Source of the DNA: Pseudoduganella ginsengisoli
Lineage (GTDB): Bacteria; Pseudomonadota; Gammaproteobacteria; Burkholderiales; Burkholderiaceae_D
Direction: 5' to 3'
Length of the DNA: 64,000 bases
Assembly (NCBI RefSeq): GCF_009720865.1
Contig: NZ_WNLA01000016.1
Coordinates: 109,031-173,030 of the forward strand
Part shown: positions 17,631 through 26,595 of the stretch, piece after piece
How the letters are laid out: every line of letters starts with the position of its first letter
Numbering within the stretch: the stretch's first letter is position 1
Notes under the pieces: generated by a model
Seen by the model: only the letters and a program-made list of their open reading frames with translations
Database searches by the model: none
What the model was told of the DNA's origin: nothing
Program-made: the position numbers and the translations under genes

Positions 17631-19874
17631 ATGGATTACAGAACTGCGACCTGGGATGTCAGCAACAACACCTACGTCAAGGATGGCGGCCCCAAGCATT
17701 ACAGTTCGTGGCACACGCTCGATGTCACGCTGAACGTCAACATGAACTCCGTGGCCGGCGGCTGGTCCAAGTTCAAATTCGAAGTCTTCGGCGTCTATAA
17801 CGACAATATCTTCAACGACGCTTACGTGCGCACCATCAACGTTACAGGCGGCGAGGGCGACGACTGGTTCAACCTGAATTCCATCAGCGATGATTCCGGC
17901 AAGGCGGACTGGACCAGCACGATGTACATGAAGGGCGGGAATGACACCGTCATCATGGACGACGACACCACGGAGCGCGGCACCGACTATATCAACCTCG
18001 GCGACGGCGACGACTACGCGTACGCCGGCTGGGGCAACGACACGGTGGATGGCGGCAATGGCAACGACATCATGTATGGGCGCGACGGCGACGACAAGCT
18101 CAATGGCGACGCGGGCGACGATATCCTGTACGGCAACAACGGCAACGATACGCTCAATGGCGGCAGCGGCGACGATGTCCTGAAGGGCGGCACCGGCTCG
18201 GACATCCTCAATGGCGGTGACGGCAACGACCAGCTGAGCGCCACTTTGGGCGTCGGCTACAAGCCGGTCTTGACCGGCGGCGCCGGCTACGATGTTTTCA
18301 CCTTGTGTTCGGACCTGTATATGCCGGGCAGCGCCTCGTCCAGCACGGATTGGGGCAGCATTGCGGCAGGCACGATCGCCAAGGCCGGCACCAGCAATGC
18401 CGCCAGCTACCTGGTGAAAAGCCTGTTCTCGCTTGGCACGGGCTGGAATGCGATTGCCTCCACCGCGATCACCTTCGGGGCCGACATGCTGGGCAAATTC
18501 GTCACCGAGCTGTCCGCAGGCGGCTCTGCCGTCAACACGTCCAGCATCGTGTCCGGCACCTACATCGAATTGACGGACTTCGACCCCCGTGAAGATACGC
18601 TGCAACTGACGTTTGACAAGGACGTGGTGCTCGACGTCGAATACAGCGCCGTGACCGGCGCCACCATGTTCGTCAAGGACACCACCGGCGCATACCGGAT
18701 CAAGGCGGCGCTCGACAGTGACTTTACCAGCCTGTTTGGCGGGGACGTCAACGCGATCAAGAACATGCTCAACACTTACCTGTCTTCGGGCCTGTACATC
18801 ACCAGCAGCACGGTGAAGTCGAATGGCGCCGACGTCAGCCTGTCTGGCTATACCAATGCCAGCGGGGGCACGTTGACGGCGTCCGACTTTGGCGTCACCA
18901 GCGGCAAAATGTATGTGATGGGATCGTTTGCGGGACAGACCTTGGATGGCGGCTACGACGCCTCCACCACCATCCTGACCGGCACGGCCGGTTCTGATGT
19001 GGTGTCGCTGCAGCGCATTGATTTCAGCAAGACCGACAGCTATAACGCGATTGAATCGCTGGCGCAGGTGAAAACCACGAAGCAGGGGATCCTGTATGGC
19101 GGCGATGGCAGCGACGTGCTGATCGGCGGCACGGCCATGGACCAGTTAAACGGCGGCAGCGGCGTTGATCACCTGTACGGCTTGGGCGGCAACGACAGTT
19201 ACACGGGCGGAGCCGGCAACGACTACTTCCACGTACTCACCTCGTGCCTGTCGACCGACCAGAATTCCAGCAGCACCAGTGCGGCCAATGCCGGCTCGGA
19301 CACGATCACGGACTTCAACAGCTACCTGGATAGCGACACCATCTATGTCGACAATACGTCCGTCAAAGCCAGCGACGTGAAGTACGCGCAAAGCGGCGCG
19401 GATATTGTCATCAGTTTTACCGGCCAGACCAATACGGTCACGCTGCAAAACAAGACCCTGACCGACTGGACTTTCAGCACCGCCACCGACACCACCGGCA
19501 ACGTGATGATTACAGGATCCTATTCCGGGCCGGCCGGCTGTTTCATTACCACGGCCACGGCGGAGCAATTCGGCTGGGCCGACAATTGCCGCGTGCTTGA
19601 AACCCTGCGCTGGTTCCGCGACCACGTCATGGCAGCGCGGCCCGACTGGCAGCGCGATATCGGCGTGTATTACCGCGTCGCCCCGCGCATCGTCGCCGCC
19701 ACCCGCCATGACGCGGCGCTGTACCGCCGCCTGTGGCGCAGGTCACTGCGCCCGGCGGTTGCTGCCATCGTTGCTGGAAAATACCAGCGTGCTTACGATA
19801 TCTACCGCCGAATGGTCGAGGAGCTGGCGCCGGCACGCCGTCCGTCTGGGGCACATCAATACCCGGTTGCATGA
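17631..19874 (+). CDS. RTX (haemolysin-type Ca-binding) protein with CFI-box C-terminus
   Basis: 747-residue putative exoprotein. Two blocks of GGxGxDxxx nonapeptides (about residues 127-205 and 485-530; e.g. GGSGDDVLKGG, GGAGNDYFHV) should bind calcium and form parallel beta-rolls. The region between is Ser/Thr/Ala-rich without a recognised domain. The C-terminal ~110 residues differ sharply: AGCFITTATAEQFGW then a basic helical tail, matching the CFI-box-CTERM type of putative sorting/processing domain. There is no N-terminal signal peptide, as expected for type I secretion, but no secretion genes are nearby. Start at 17631 has GGAGAGAG upstream; the earlier in-frame ATG does not. Confidence 0.87.
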   Translation: MDYRTATWDVSNNTYVKDGGPKHYSSWHTLDVTLNVNMNSVAGGWSKFKFEVFGVYNDNIFNDAYVRTINVTGGEGDDWFNLNSISDDSGKADWTSTMYMKGGNDTVIMDDDTTERGTDYINLGDGDDYAYAGWGNDTVDGGNGNDIMYGRDGDDKLNGDAGDDILYGNNGNDTLNGGSGDDVLKGGTGSDILNGGDGNDQLSATLGVGYKPVLTGGAGYDVFTLCSDLYMPGSASSSTDWGSIAAGTIAKAGTSNAASYLVKSLFSLGTGWNAIASTAITFGADMLGKFVTELSAGGSAVNTSSIVSGTYIELTDFDPREDTLQLTFDKDVVLDVEYSAVTGATMFVKDTTGAYRIKAALDSDFTSLFGGDVNAIKNMLNTYLSSGLYITSSTVKSNGADVSLSGYTNASGGTLTASDFGVTSGKMYVMGSFAGQTLDGGYDASTTILTGTAGSDVVSLQRIDFSKTDSYNAIESLAQVKTTKQGILYGGDGSDVLIGGTAMDQLNGGSGVDHLYGLGGNDSYTGGAGNDYFHVLTSCLSTDQNSSSTSAANAGSDTITDFNSYLDSDTIYVDNTSVKASDVKYAQSGADIVISFTGQTNTVTLQNKTLTDWTFSTATDTTGNVMITGSYSGPAGCFITTATAEQFGWADNCRVLETLRWFRDHVMAARPDWQRDIGVYYRVAPRIVAATRHDAALYRRLWRRSLRPAVAAIVAGKYQRAYDIYRRMVEELAPARRPSGAHQYPVA

Positions 19875-19920
19875 TTTATGAGCAATCAGTAAATATTTTC
19901 AAAAAAATGGCTGCGTTTCC

Positions 19921-19949
19921 TTGACCAATCCCGGTACGGCCATTACTAT
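19921..19949 (+). promoter_or_regulatory. Sigma-70 promoter of tRNA-Ser
   Basis: TTGACC (19921-19926), 17-bp spacer, TACTAT (19944-19949). Transcription would start near 19956, about 55 bases before the mature tRNA. Confidence 0.7.
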
Positions 19950-20010
19950 AGCGCTCGTCTGATCGACGCAGCAATGCAGAAGAGAAAGACGATAGTTGAG
20001 TAATCGACTA

Positions 20011-20103
20011 GGAGGCGTGGCCGAGTGGCCGAAGGCACTTCCCTGCTAAGGAAGCATACGGGCAAAACCTGTATCGTGGGTTCGAATCCCACCGCCTCCG
20101 CCA
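20011..20103 (+). tRNA. tRNA-Ser (anticodon GCT)
   Basis: 93-nt class II tRNA with encoded CCA. Acceptor GGAGGCG pairs with CGCCTCC; anticodon stem-loop CTTCCCTGCTAAGGAAG places GCT in the loop (reads AGC/AGU); a long variable arm and the TTCGAAT T-loop follow. Its 3' end is the left boundary of the 7.4-kb island, and integration left the gene intact. Confidence 0.97.
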
Positions 20104-20104
20104 G
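20083..20104 (+). repeat. attL-like direct repeat (tRNA-Ser 3' end)
   Basis: 22-bp sequence from CGAATCCC to CCGCCAG, identical to 27476-27497. It covers the T-arm 3' side, the acceptor 3' strand, CCA and one further base, a classical integration target. Confidence 0.85.
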
Positions 20105-20111
20105 TATTTAG

Positions 20112-20140
20112 AAAAAGCCCTTGTTAATCAAGGGCTTTTT
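20112..20140 (+). terminator. Terminator after tRNA-Ser
   Basis: 12-bp stem AAAAAGCCCTTG / CAAGGGCTTTTT with loop TTAAT, 9 bases after the tRNA. A shortened near-copy lies at 27507-27533 beyond the right island boundary. Confidence 0.9.
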
Positions 20141-20504
20141 CGCTTTTGTTGATCTAGATTATTCGATAAAAGGCCCCTAAAAACGGGGCTCAGTACGAAT
20201 CCGCATTTGGCGGTCATATACGTCGTGTTATTTCCCTCCGAATTGGCTGGGTATCGATTCTGCTTGTGTTGGCGCTGATCTTGACCGCAGAGTGGGCAGA
20301 GCTGACGCGCTGTCCGTTGAAATCATTTCAGGCTGTCGCGCTGCGCCGACAATCGTTGATCTTTCTGTTGCTTTCGTAAACCACCTTCTGGTTTTTGGCT
20401 TAAAAGCGCCGTCTCGCCACAATTGGTGAGAATGTGCGCTGGTTTGCCGGGGTACCGTATCCATGGTTTCCATGTGGAAATAGTGCTAATCCTGGAGATA
20501 CCCC
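20141..20504. other. Island left flank without a convincing gene
   Basis: Holds the 14-bp end repeat (20170-20183) and a degenerate second copy of the att region: TCAGTACGAATCC at 20190-20202 also occurs at the right junction (27470-27482). Short open frames here have no family resemblance. GGAG at 20493 is the Shine-Dalgarno of the next gene. Confidence 0.6.
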
Positions 20505-22784
20505 ATGCTGCGTGCTCGCGTCAGGCCATGCCTGTCCATCCTTGCCCTGCTCATTTTTTTGTTGCAGTCGTTGGCGGTTGACGCCGCGACAACCTACCGT
20601 TCTCCGATTGGCGGCTACCGCTTTGGGTCATCCATTTATCCAGATGCCACCCTGCTGGCCACCAAAGGCTGCGTCGGGGCGTGGTTCGTTCATCATTTGA
20701 CCTTTACACCCAACGCCAATGCTGCCGGACCTGATGTGACCATTTATTGCGGCATGAGTCAGCCAGACGGCACGGTGGCCACGATGCGCTGGGCAGGTTT
20801 CAGCTGGGTGCTCGATTGCGCCCAAGGCATGATGGGCGCAGTGAATGGGCAGACCCAATGCATCATTCCCGGTGTCGTCAAAGAAAAGCCATGCCAAGAG
20901 TGTCCGTCCCCCAAAAAGGGCAACCCCATCAATATGGCGAAGAAAGAAAAGGTCCAGACGGAACTGGATTATGCCTCTAGCCTGGAACTGCAATTTACCC
21001 GTCTCTACAGCAGCTACTGGACGTTGCATGCAACAGAGGGCGTGTCGCCAGGGTGGCGCCACAATTATTCAATGCGCGTGACGAGCAACCTGAGCAGTTC
21101 TGCGCCGTATTATGTACGCGAATACAAGCAGCAGGCGAGCGGCGAGTATGCGTACCTGCCGATCGACCCGCCAACGGCAGTGACGCCATTTGCCCGGGTG
21201 ACGCGCGCAGACGGCTATTCGCAGTTTTTCCGGTCGAACGACGGCGGCGCGAGCTGGACTGCCGATGCGGACGTCAATATGAAACTGTCCGCCACACGCA
21301 ACGAGCTGGGTAACGTGACGGCATGGCGGTTGACGACGGCTGCCAATGACGTTGAATATTATGGCGATACCGGTCAATTAACCGACATCAAATATGCGAA
21401 CGGTCTATCGTTGTCCTTCATCTACAGCGACAGCAGCACGCCCGTCACGATCGCCAGTGCCCCTAATCTGCTAATCAAAGTTATCGACAACTTTGGCCGG
21501 TCGTTGATGCTGGGCTATGACGATAAGAATCGCATCATCAGCATGACGACGCCGTCAGAAAAAGTCTTTCTGTACGCGTATGACGCATTCGGCAATTTGG
21601 CCAGCGTGACCTATCCGGATGGTTTGAAGAAGCTGTATCACTATAACGAACCGGCGTATCAGCTAAAGACCGGTACTGGAAATGACAGGCTGCTGACGGG
21701 CTTGTCGTTCGATACCAGTCCTGGAGTGATCTCCCGCTATGCGATCTTCCGTTACGATACCAACGGCTGGCCTGTGTCGACAGAGCATGCGGGTGGCGCG
21801 GATAAGGTCACCATCAGCTACTCGCCCCGGTCGTACACCAATGCGTTGGGCGCAACCACGAGTCCCGGCTATACCACGCTCAACGGGATGGAGTTGCAGA
21901 CGTCCGAAAACAGGCCCAACGGTTCAGGCGGCATAGTTTATAGCTTTATTTCTTACGATACCAATGGCAACTTCGCGTCGCGCACGGACTACAACGGTAA
22001 CGTAACGACCTACAGCTACGATCTGGTGCGTAACCTGGAACTGAGCCGTGTGGAGGGCAGTGGCACTGCCGTGGCGCGCACGATCAAGACCGAATGGCAC
22101 CCGACCTTGCGCCTGCCCGCAAGGATTGCCGAGCCGCGCCGCATCACAACATTCAGCTACGATACGAATGGCCTGTTGCTTGGAAAAGTCGTGCAGGCGA
22201 CCAGCGACGCCAATGGGACACAAGGCTTTACTGCCACAGCCGTGGGCAGCCCGCGTGTCTGGCAATACACCTATAACAGTTACGGGCAGGTGTTGACGGC
22301 GAAAGGTCCGCGCACCGATGTCAACGATCTGACCACCTATAGCTACGACGCCAGCGGTAACCTGGCCAGTGTCACCAATGCGCTGGGCCATCAAACCACG
22401 TTCACCGGCTATGACGCCGATGGCCGGGTCGGCACCATCACTGATCCGAACGGCAACGTGACGACACTGACGTACACATTGCGGGGGCAAATTGCGACGC
22501 ATAGCGTGGGAAATGAAACCACCAGCTATACCTACGATGGCGCCAATTGCCTGACACAAGCCGTGCTGCCCAACGGCGCCACCATCACGTACAGCTATGA
22601 CGCGGCGCTGCGCCTGACCGGGATCGCCGACAACCTCGGCAACAGCATCACTTACACCCTGGATGCGATGGGCAACCGCTTGAGCGAGCAAGTCAAGGAT
22701 TCGGCGGGAACCCTGGCGCGCCAGACCACGCGCGTATTCGACACGCTGGGCCAGCTGAAACAGCAGACCGGAGGTGTGCAATGA
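20505..22784 (+). CDS. YD-repeat/RHS protein, N-terminal half (DUF6531-type)
   Basis: 759 residues. Signal peptide about 1-28 (LSILALLIFLLQSLAVDA), then a unique N-terminal region with a Cys-rich link CQECPSPKKGNPINMAKK typical of the DUF6531 start of RHS proteins, and from about residue 290 a series of YD repeats (YDAFGNLASVTYPDG, YDASGNLASVTNALG, YDADGRVGTITDPNG). Such repeats build the wall of a hollow RHS cocoon. It ends inside the repeat array without an RHS core or toxin tip; the next gene, overlapping by ATGA at 22781, supplies those. GGAG lies 7 bases before the ATG. Either half of a two-subunit shell, or the front part of one gene broken by a frameshift. Confidence 0.88.
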   Translation: MLRARVRPCLSILALLIFLLQSLAVDAATTYRSPIGGYRFGSSIYPDATLLATKGCVGAWFVHHLTFTPNANAAGPDVTIYCGMSQPDGTVATMRWAGFSWVLDCAQGMMGAVNGQTQCIIPGVVKEKPCQECPSPKKGNPINMAKKEKVQTELDYASSLELQFTRLYSSYWTLHATEGVSPGWRHNYSMRVTSNLSSSAPYYVREYKQQASGEYAYLPIDPPTAVTPFARVTRADGYSQFFRSNDGGASWTADADVNMKLSATRNELGNVTAWRLTTAANDVEYYGDTGQLTDIKYANGLSLSFIYSDSSTPVTIASAPNLLIKVIDNFGRSLMLGYDDKNRIISMTTPSEKVFLYAYDAFGNLASVTYPDGLKKLYHYNEPAYQLKTGTGNDRLLTGLSFDTSPGVISRYAIFRYDTNGWPVSTEHAGGADKVTISYSPRSYTNALGATTSPGYTTLNGMELQTSENRPNGSGGIVYSFISYDTNGNFASRTDYNGNVTTYSYDLVRNLELSRVEGSGTAVARTIKTEWHPTLRLPARIAEPRRITTFSYDTNGLLLGKVVQATSDANGTQGFTATAVGSPRVWQYTYNSYGQVLTAKGPRTDVNDLTTYSYDASGNLASVTNALGHQTTFTGYDADGRVGTITDPNGNVTTLTYTLRGQIATHSVGNETTSYTYDGANCLTQAVLPNGATITYSYDAALRLTGIADNLGNSITYTLDAMGNRLSEQVKDSAGTLARQTTRVFDTLGQLKQQTGGVQ

Positions 22785-25075
22785 AGTGCCAAATGACACG
22801 CGCCATTGCCGGGGCACTGATGGCCGCTGTTGCGGGCAGCAGTGTTGCCCAGACCGGGCAGAACACGACCAGCAATTTCCAGTATGACCAGATGGGGAAC
22901 CTGACCCAGCGCACCGACCCGCTGGGCAATGTCACCAACTTCAGCTATGACGCGCTGTACCGCATCAAGCAGTCGATCCAGCCGGTTCCTGCCGCCGGTG
23001 TGGCCCGGCCCACCACCAACTTGACGTATGACGGCATTGACCAATTGAGTACGGTGGCCGATCCGCGCAGTTTGACGACGACGTACACCAATGACGGCCT
23101 GGGCAACCAGCCTGGACTGGCCAGCCCGGACACTGGCGCGACGGCCCGTACCTTCGACCTTGCCGGCAATATGCTGACCAGTATCGATGCACGCGGCAAG
23201 GTGAGCACCTATACCTATGATGCGTTGAACCGCGTTACTAGTATCAGCTATGGCGGTGGTACGCCGACCACGCTGGAATATGATGGCGGACCATCCGGCG
23301 CGCCCAATGCGATTGGCCGCTTGACGAAAATGACGGACGAATCCGGCCAGACCACCTACGCGTACGACCAGGCGGGGCGCTTGCTGAGCAAAGTGCAAAC
23401 CATCACGCATGCGCTGGGGACGGTCAACCGCACGGTCTCCTATGCCTATGACAGCAATGGCCGGCTTGCCAGCCTGACTTATCCAAGCGGTAACCGGATC
23501 GACTATGCCTATGGTACGGATGGCAGGGTTAACAAGCTTACGCTGCACCCATCTGATTCCAATGGCGGCACCGATACCGCGACGTCGATCGTGTTGCTGG
23601 ACCAGGTGCTGTATGCGCCGTTCGGCGGTGTGCAAAGCTGGGCCTGGGGCAACAGCAGCGAAGCGGCACCCAACATGTATGCGCGGACGTTTGATCTGGA
23701 CGGACGGCTGGTTTCTTACCCGTTAGGTAGTGTGATGCGAACCGTCACCTACGACGCGGCCAGCAGGATCGCGGCACTTAACCATACGGGGACCGCCAAT
23801 GCCGCCAGCTATAACCAGACCTTTACCTACGATGGCCTGAGTAGGCTGCTGACATACACCGGCAGCACTGGTACGCAAAGTTTTGCCTATGACGCCACGG
23901 GCAATCGTACCCAGCTGAAAATCGGCGCCAGCACTTACAGCAACACCATTGCGGCGACCAGCAATCGCCTGGCCAGCACCAGCGGGCCAGTGCCAGCCAA
24001 GAGTAATGCATTTGATGCGGCCGGCAATCTCACTGGCGACGGCACTGTTAGCTACACCTATAGTGAACGTGGCCGGATGAAGACCAGTGTGTATGGTGGG
24101 GTGACTACCAGCTATCTGTATAACGGCATCGGGCAGCGTACCAGCAAGACGGGGACGACCACGCCGACTGGCGCCGCAGCGTACGTGTATGACGAACAAG
24201 GACGTCTGCTAGGGCAGTATGACGCCAGCGGGGCGGTGTTGCAGGAGACGGTGTTCCTGGGGGATCAGCCGGTTGGTGTGTTGAAGCAGGTTGCCAGTGG
24301 TACGCCGGCAGTGGTGACGACGTCGGTGGGCTACATTTATTCCGACCACATCAATACGCCGCGGATGATCATGGCTGCGGCCAGTAATAGCGTCGTGTGG
24401 AGCTGGCTGGACGCTGATCCATTCGGCATGGCGCAGCCGGTTGAAAATGCAAGTGGAACGGTATTTACATACAACGCGCGCTTTCCCGGGCAGTTGTATG
24501 ACAAGGAGACTAACCTTCATTACAACTACTTCCGGGATTATGATCCGCAAACTGGACGATATGTGCAGAGTGATCCGATTGGTTTGCGTGGCGGGATCAA
24601 TACCTTCGGCTACGTTCTCGGTAATCCACTAAAGTACTCTGACCAGTACGGGCTGGCACCTGGCGATCATTTCTATACGGCAGAAGCTGCTGCCCGTGAT
24701 GCAATACACTACATAAACCCTAGGTCGATCGCAGAGAACCGGGAATATGGTGGATGGATATATAAAGATCGAAATCGTGGTCCTGGTTATACGTATGACG
24801 AACCAACTCGATTTGGTCCAGCCGGCGGGCATATGCCATCCAAACCAATGATTGCACCAGTATATGGGGCCTACCACACCCATGCAGCTTACGATCCTGA
24901 CTATGACAACGAGAACTTCTCTCCGGAAGATAAAGATATGGGAGATCGACTTGGGTGGCCAACATATCTCGGTACGCCTAGCGGTGCGATTAAGCGTTAC
25001 ATGCCTGATCCACAAAGAGCACGCCGAGGTAGAGTGGGTCGGATTGTGAATAAAGATTTAAACAATTGCGAATAG
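22781..25075 (+). CDS. YD/RHS core protein with C-terminal DUF4329 (JAB-like) domain
   Basis: 764 residues. The first ~25 look like their own signal peptide (charged start, AIAGALMAAVAGSSVAQ). YD repeats follow, then the RHS-associated core (about 560-627) with YVQSDPIGLRGG and a final NPLKYSDQYGL, where DPxGL is altered to DQYGL. The variable tip (628-764) fits DUF4329 with a JAB/JAMM-like metal motif: Glu in ENREYGGW, HTH (699-701), then FSPED (Ser 714, Asp 717). A metallo-isopeptidase or related toxin activity is inferred from that fold only. The candidate immunity gene begins 10 bp downstream, and the tip DNA is AT-richer than the shell, as usual for swapped tips. Confidence 0.87.
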   Translation: MKCQMTRAIAGALMAAVAGSSVAQTGQNTTSNFQYDQMGNLTQRTDPLGNVTNFSYDALYRIKQSIQPVPAAGVARPTTNLTYDGIDQLSTVADPRSLTTTYTNDGLGNQPGLASPDTGATARTFDLAGNMLTSIDARGKVSTYTYDALNRVTSISYGGGTPTTLEYDGGPSGAPNAIGRLTKMTDESGQTTYAYDQAGRLLSKVQTITHALGTVNRTVSYAYDSNGRLASLTYPSGNRIDYAYGTDGRVNKLTLHPSDSNGGTDTATSIVLLDQVLYAPFGGVQSWAWGNSSEAAPNMYARTFDLDGRLVSYPLGSVMRTVTYDAASRIAALNHTGTANAASYNQTFTYDGLSRLLTYTGSTGTQSFAYDATGNRTQLKIGASTYSNTIAATSNRLASTSGPVPAKSNAFDAAGNLTGDGTVSYTYSERGRMKTSVYGGVTTSYLYNGIGQRTSKTGTTTPTGAAAYVYDEQGRLLGQYDASGAVLQETVFLGDQPVGVLKQVASGTPAVVTTSVGYIYSDHINTPRMIMAAASNSVVWSWLDADPFGMAQPVENASGTVFTYNARFPGQLYDKETNLHYNYFRDYDPQTGRYVQSDPIGLRGGINTFGYVLGNPLKYSDQYGLAPGDHFYTAEAAARDAIHYINPRSIAENREYGGWIYKDRNRGPGYTYDEPTRFGPAGGHMPSKPMIAPVYGAYHTHAAYDPDYDNENFSPEDKDMGDRLGWPTYLGTPSGAIKRYMPDPQRARRGRVGRIVNKDLNNCE

Positions 25076-25085
25076 GAGTAGGGCC

Positions 25086-25493
25086 ATGATTTTAAATAAA
25101 AGAATTTTTCTATTTTTCATGGTGTTGTTTCAGTTTCTTTTTTCGAGTATAAGTGTTGCTTCCAAGGAGGGCATATTGGGTTGGTCTGATTTTTCAATTA
25201 GTTCAAAAGGGCCTGCTGCGACAGGAGTGGCAAAAATCGTCGGAACGCAAACGGAAAATGGTATCGCCAGTCTTCAGATTGAGGCTTTTGGTAAGAAAGT
25301 TCAATTAAATGGACTGCAGTTGAAGTCCCTAGAAGGGATGAACATAAACGGAATGCAATTGACTTTTGAGAAGAAAGATGGTGATGGAATTCGGCTTTTT
25401 ATTGTTATATCTAGGGGATTTTCATCGGGTTTAGTGAAGTCAAAACTAATTGAAATGGATGAGAAGGGAAATATTGCCGTTTCTGAACCTTAG
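25086..25493 (+). CDS. Small exported protein, candidate immunity to the DUF4329 tip
   Basis: 135 residues with a signal peptide (FLFFMVLFQFLFSSISVAS). The mature part is a short beta-rich domain I cannot assign to a family. AGGAG lies 9 bases before the ATG and the gene starts 10 bp after the RHS stop. Position directly behind a polymorphic-toxin tip, small size, AT-rich codon use and export all suggest a cognate immunity protein acting in the periplasm. That is inference from context. Confidence 0.7.
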   Translation: MILNKRIFLFFMVLFQFLFSSISVASKEGILGWSDFSISSKGPAATGVAKIVGTQTENGIASLQIEAFGKKVQLNGLQLKSLEGMNINGMQLTFEKKDGDGIRLFIVISRGFSSGLVKSKLIEMDEKGNIAVSEP

Positions 25494-25500
25494 TAATACA

Positions 25501-25572
25501 ACTACTTCCAGGGGCGAGAAGTGTTTAGCAGAACGTAAACGTCGTGAAGAAGAAACTTGTCCGAATCCGTAG
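25501..25572 (+). pseudogene. Fragment resembling the end of an RHS tip or similar protein
   Basis: An open stretch ending CLAERKRREEETCPNP then a stop, with no start or upstream domain. It looks like the last codons of a displaced toxin tip. Family not recognised; weak evidence. Confidence 0.3.
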
Positions 25573-25619
25573 CGGGAATTGTGGAATGGTAAAAAGAGGA
25601 GCTTTCATTATGAATGTAG

Positions 25620-25828
25620 GGTTCGACAACTACCCGTGAGATTGAGGTTGAGTTAATTTTAAAAAATTGGGACGGTGATTTCCCCGAAGGATGCCCCCGT
25701 CTTGATCGTAATTATTTTTTGAGGATTGCCGAGGACAAGGGAGTGGATTGGTCATTAGTGAGGACATGCTTGCTACTGCCGATTTGGATAAGGCGATAGT
25801 TGATTTTTTTATCTCCATTGCGGAATAA
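25620..25828 (+). pseudogene. Frameshifted small immunity-like gene
   Basis: Frame 1 reads STTREIEVELILKNWDGD, FPEGCPRLDRNYFLRIAEDK and GVDW before drifting to a stop at 25797-25799. Shifting frame near 25758 continues sensibly as VISEDMLATADLDKAIVDFF and ISIAE, with a stop at 25826-25828. The joined product would be an acidic ~65-residue C-terminal piece typical of small contact-dependent-system immunity proteins. No usable start codon with a Shine-Dalgarno is present, so it is probably dead. Confidence 0.5.
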
Positions 25829-26000
25829 CGCTAACGTATTGAAATCCTATTCACCGCTTATAAGAGTGGCGGTTTATAATCGTGCATTCTCCTGCACCCT
25901 TTACTTGAAATCTCTTCCATTGATCATGCAGTTTGGCGCTGAGCTGGAAATTAACGTGTATCCAACATCGGACTATGAAAATGAAGATTCAAAGGATTAA
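25829..26000 (+). pseudogene. Truncated DUF4279-like fragment
   Basis: Open frame with VAVYNRAFSCTLYLK, then LPLIMQFGAELEINVYP and an acidic end. This resembles the C-terminal part of DUF4279 proteins, common as immunity genes near RHS/CDI toxins. The N-terminus is absent. Family call is tentative. Confidence 0.4.
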
Positions 26001-26175
26001 TTTTTCAACCCAAGATATCGCGGCTGCTGATGAATATGGCGTTACTCTGTATATGAGTGGCCCTAACGGAAAAATGAATATATATCGACCTAAAAAACGA
26101 AAAGGTTCTATTTCTTCTAGGAAGCGTAATAGCTCCTACACGCAGTCTTGTGAAAATTGAGCACTAGAGGTAAAA

Positions 26176-26586
26176 ATGCGAGTTGCAAGCCTTGGTATCG
26201 TTATAATGGTCGCCATTGCAGCGACTTTTCTCAGCGCTAGGGCGAACGCCCAAGAGTTGTCAACTGTAAGGAAGTTACTTGTAGAGGATGATGCAATTAA
26301 AAGATCAATTGAGATTCTAGGCCAAGATGGAACCGAAATTACAGCGTATCGCGCGCGAGCCGAGAAGTTAGATCAGCCGGCAGATTTTGGTTTAAGACTA
26401 ACTGAAGCACAGAAGCGTGAGTTGAGATTGACGTTGCGCGGAAAAGTATATTGGATGGTACGTATCGATGTCCTGAATGACGCCGAGAATGGTAAAAAAA
26501 ATATACTTTGGACGAGGCGAATACTTATTGATGCGGATACTGGAAAGGAAATTTTTTTTCCAACGGCATCAAGGACGCCGAATTGA
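26176..26586 (+). CDS. Small exported hypothetical protein
   Basis: 136 residues. Signal peptide about 1-25 (VIMVAIAATFLSARANA). The mature domain has TAYRARAEKLDQPADFGLRL and a beta-rich second half ending RILIDADTGKEIFF, reminiscent of PepSY-like or immunity-type beta domains, but I do not recognise the family. GAGG lies upstream of the ATG. AT-rich like its neighbours; within the toxin island an immunity or accessory role is possible. Confidence 0.6.
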   Translation: MRVASLGIVIMVAIAATFLSARANAQELSTVRKLLVEDDAIKRSIEILGQDGTEITAYRARAEKLDQPADFGLRLTEAQKRELRLTLRGKVYWMVRIDVLNDAENGKKNILWTRRILIDADTGKEIFFPTASRTPN

Positions 26587-26595
26587 AATCCTTGT

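Noticed and set aside
18011..18240. Short regular DNA repeats that could suggest a CRISPR-like array
   Set aside because: They are in-frame coding repeats for the GGxGxDxxx RTX nonapeptide, with no spacers.
20228..20473. 81-codon minus-strand frame in the left flank of the island
   Set aside because: No ribosome site, no family resemblance, Ser/Thr/Arg-rich random-looking composition.
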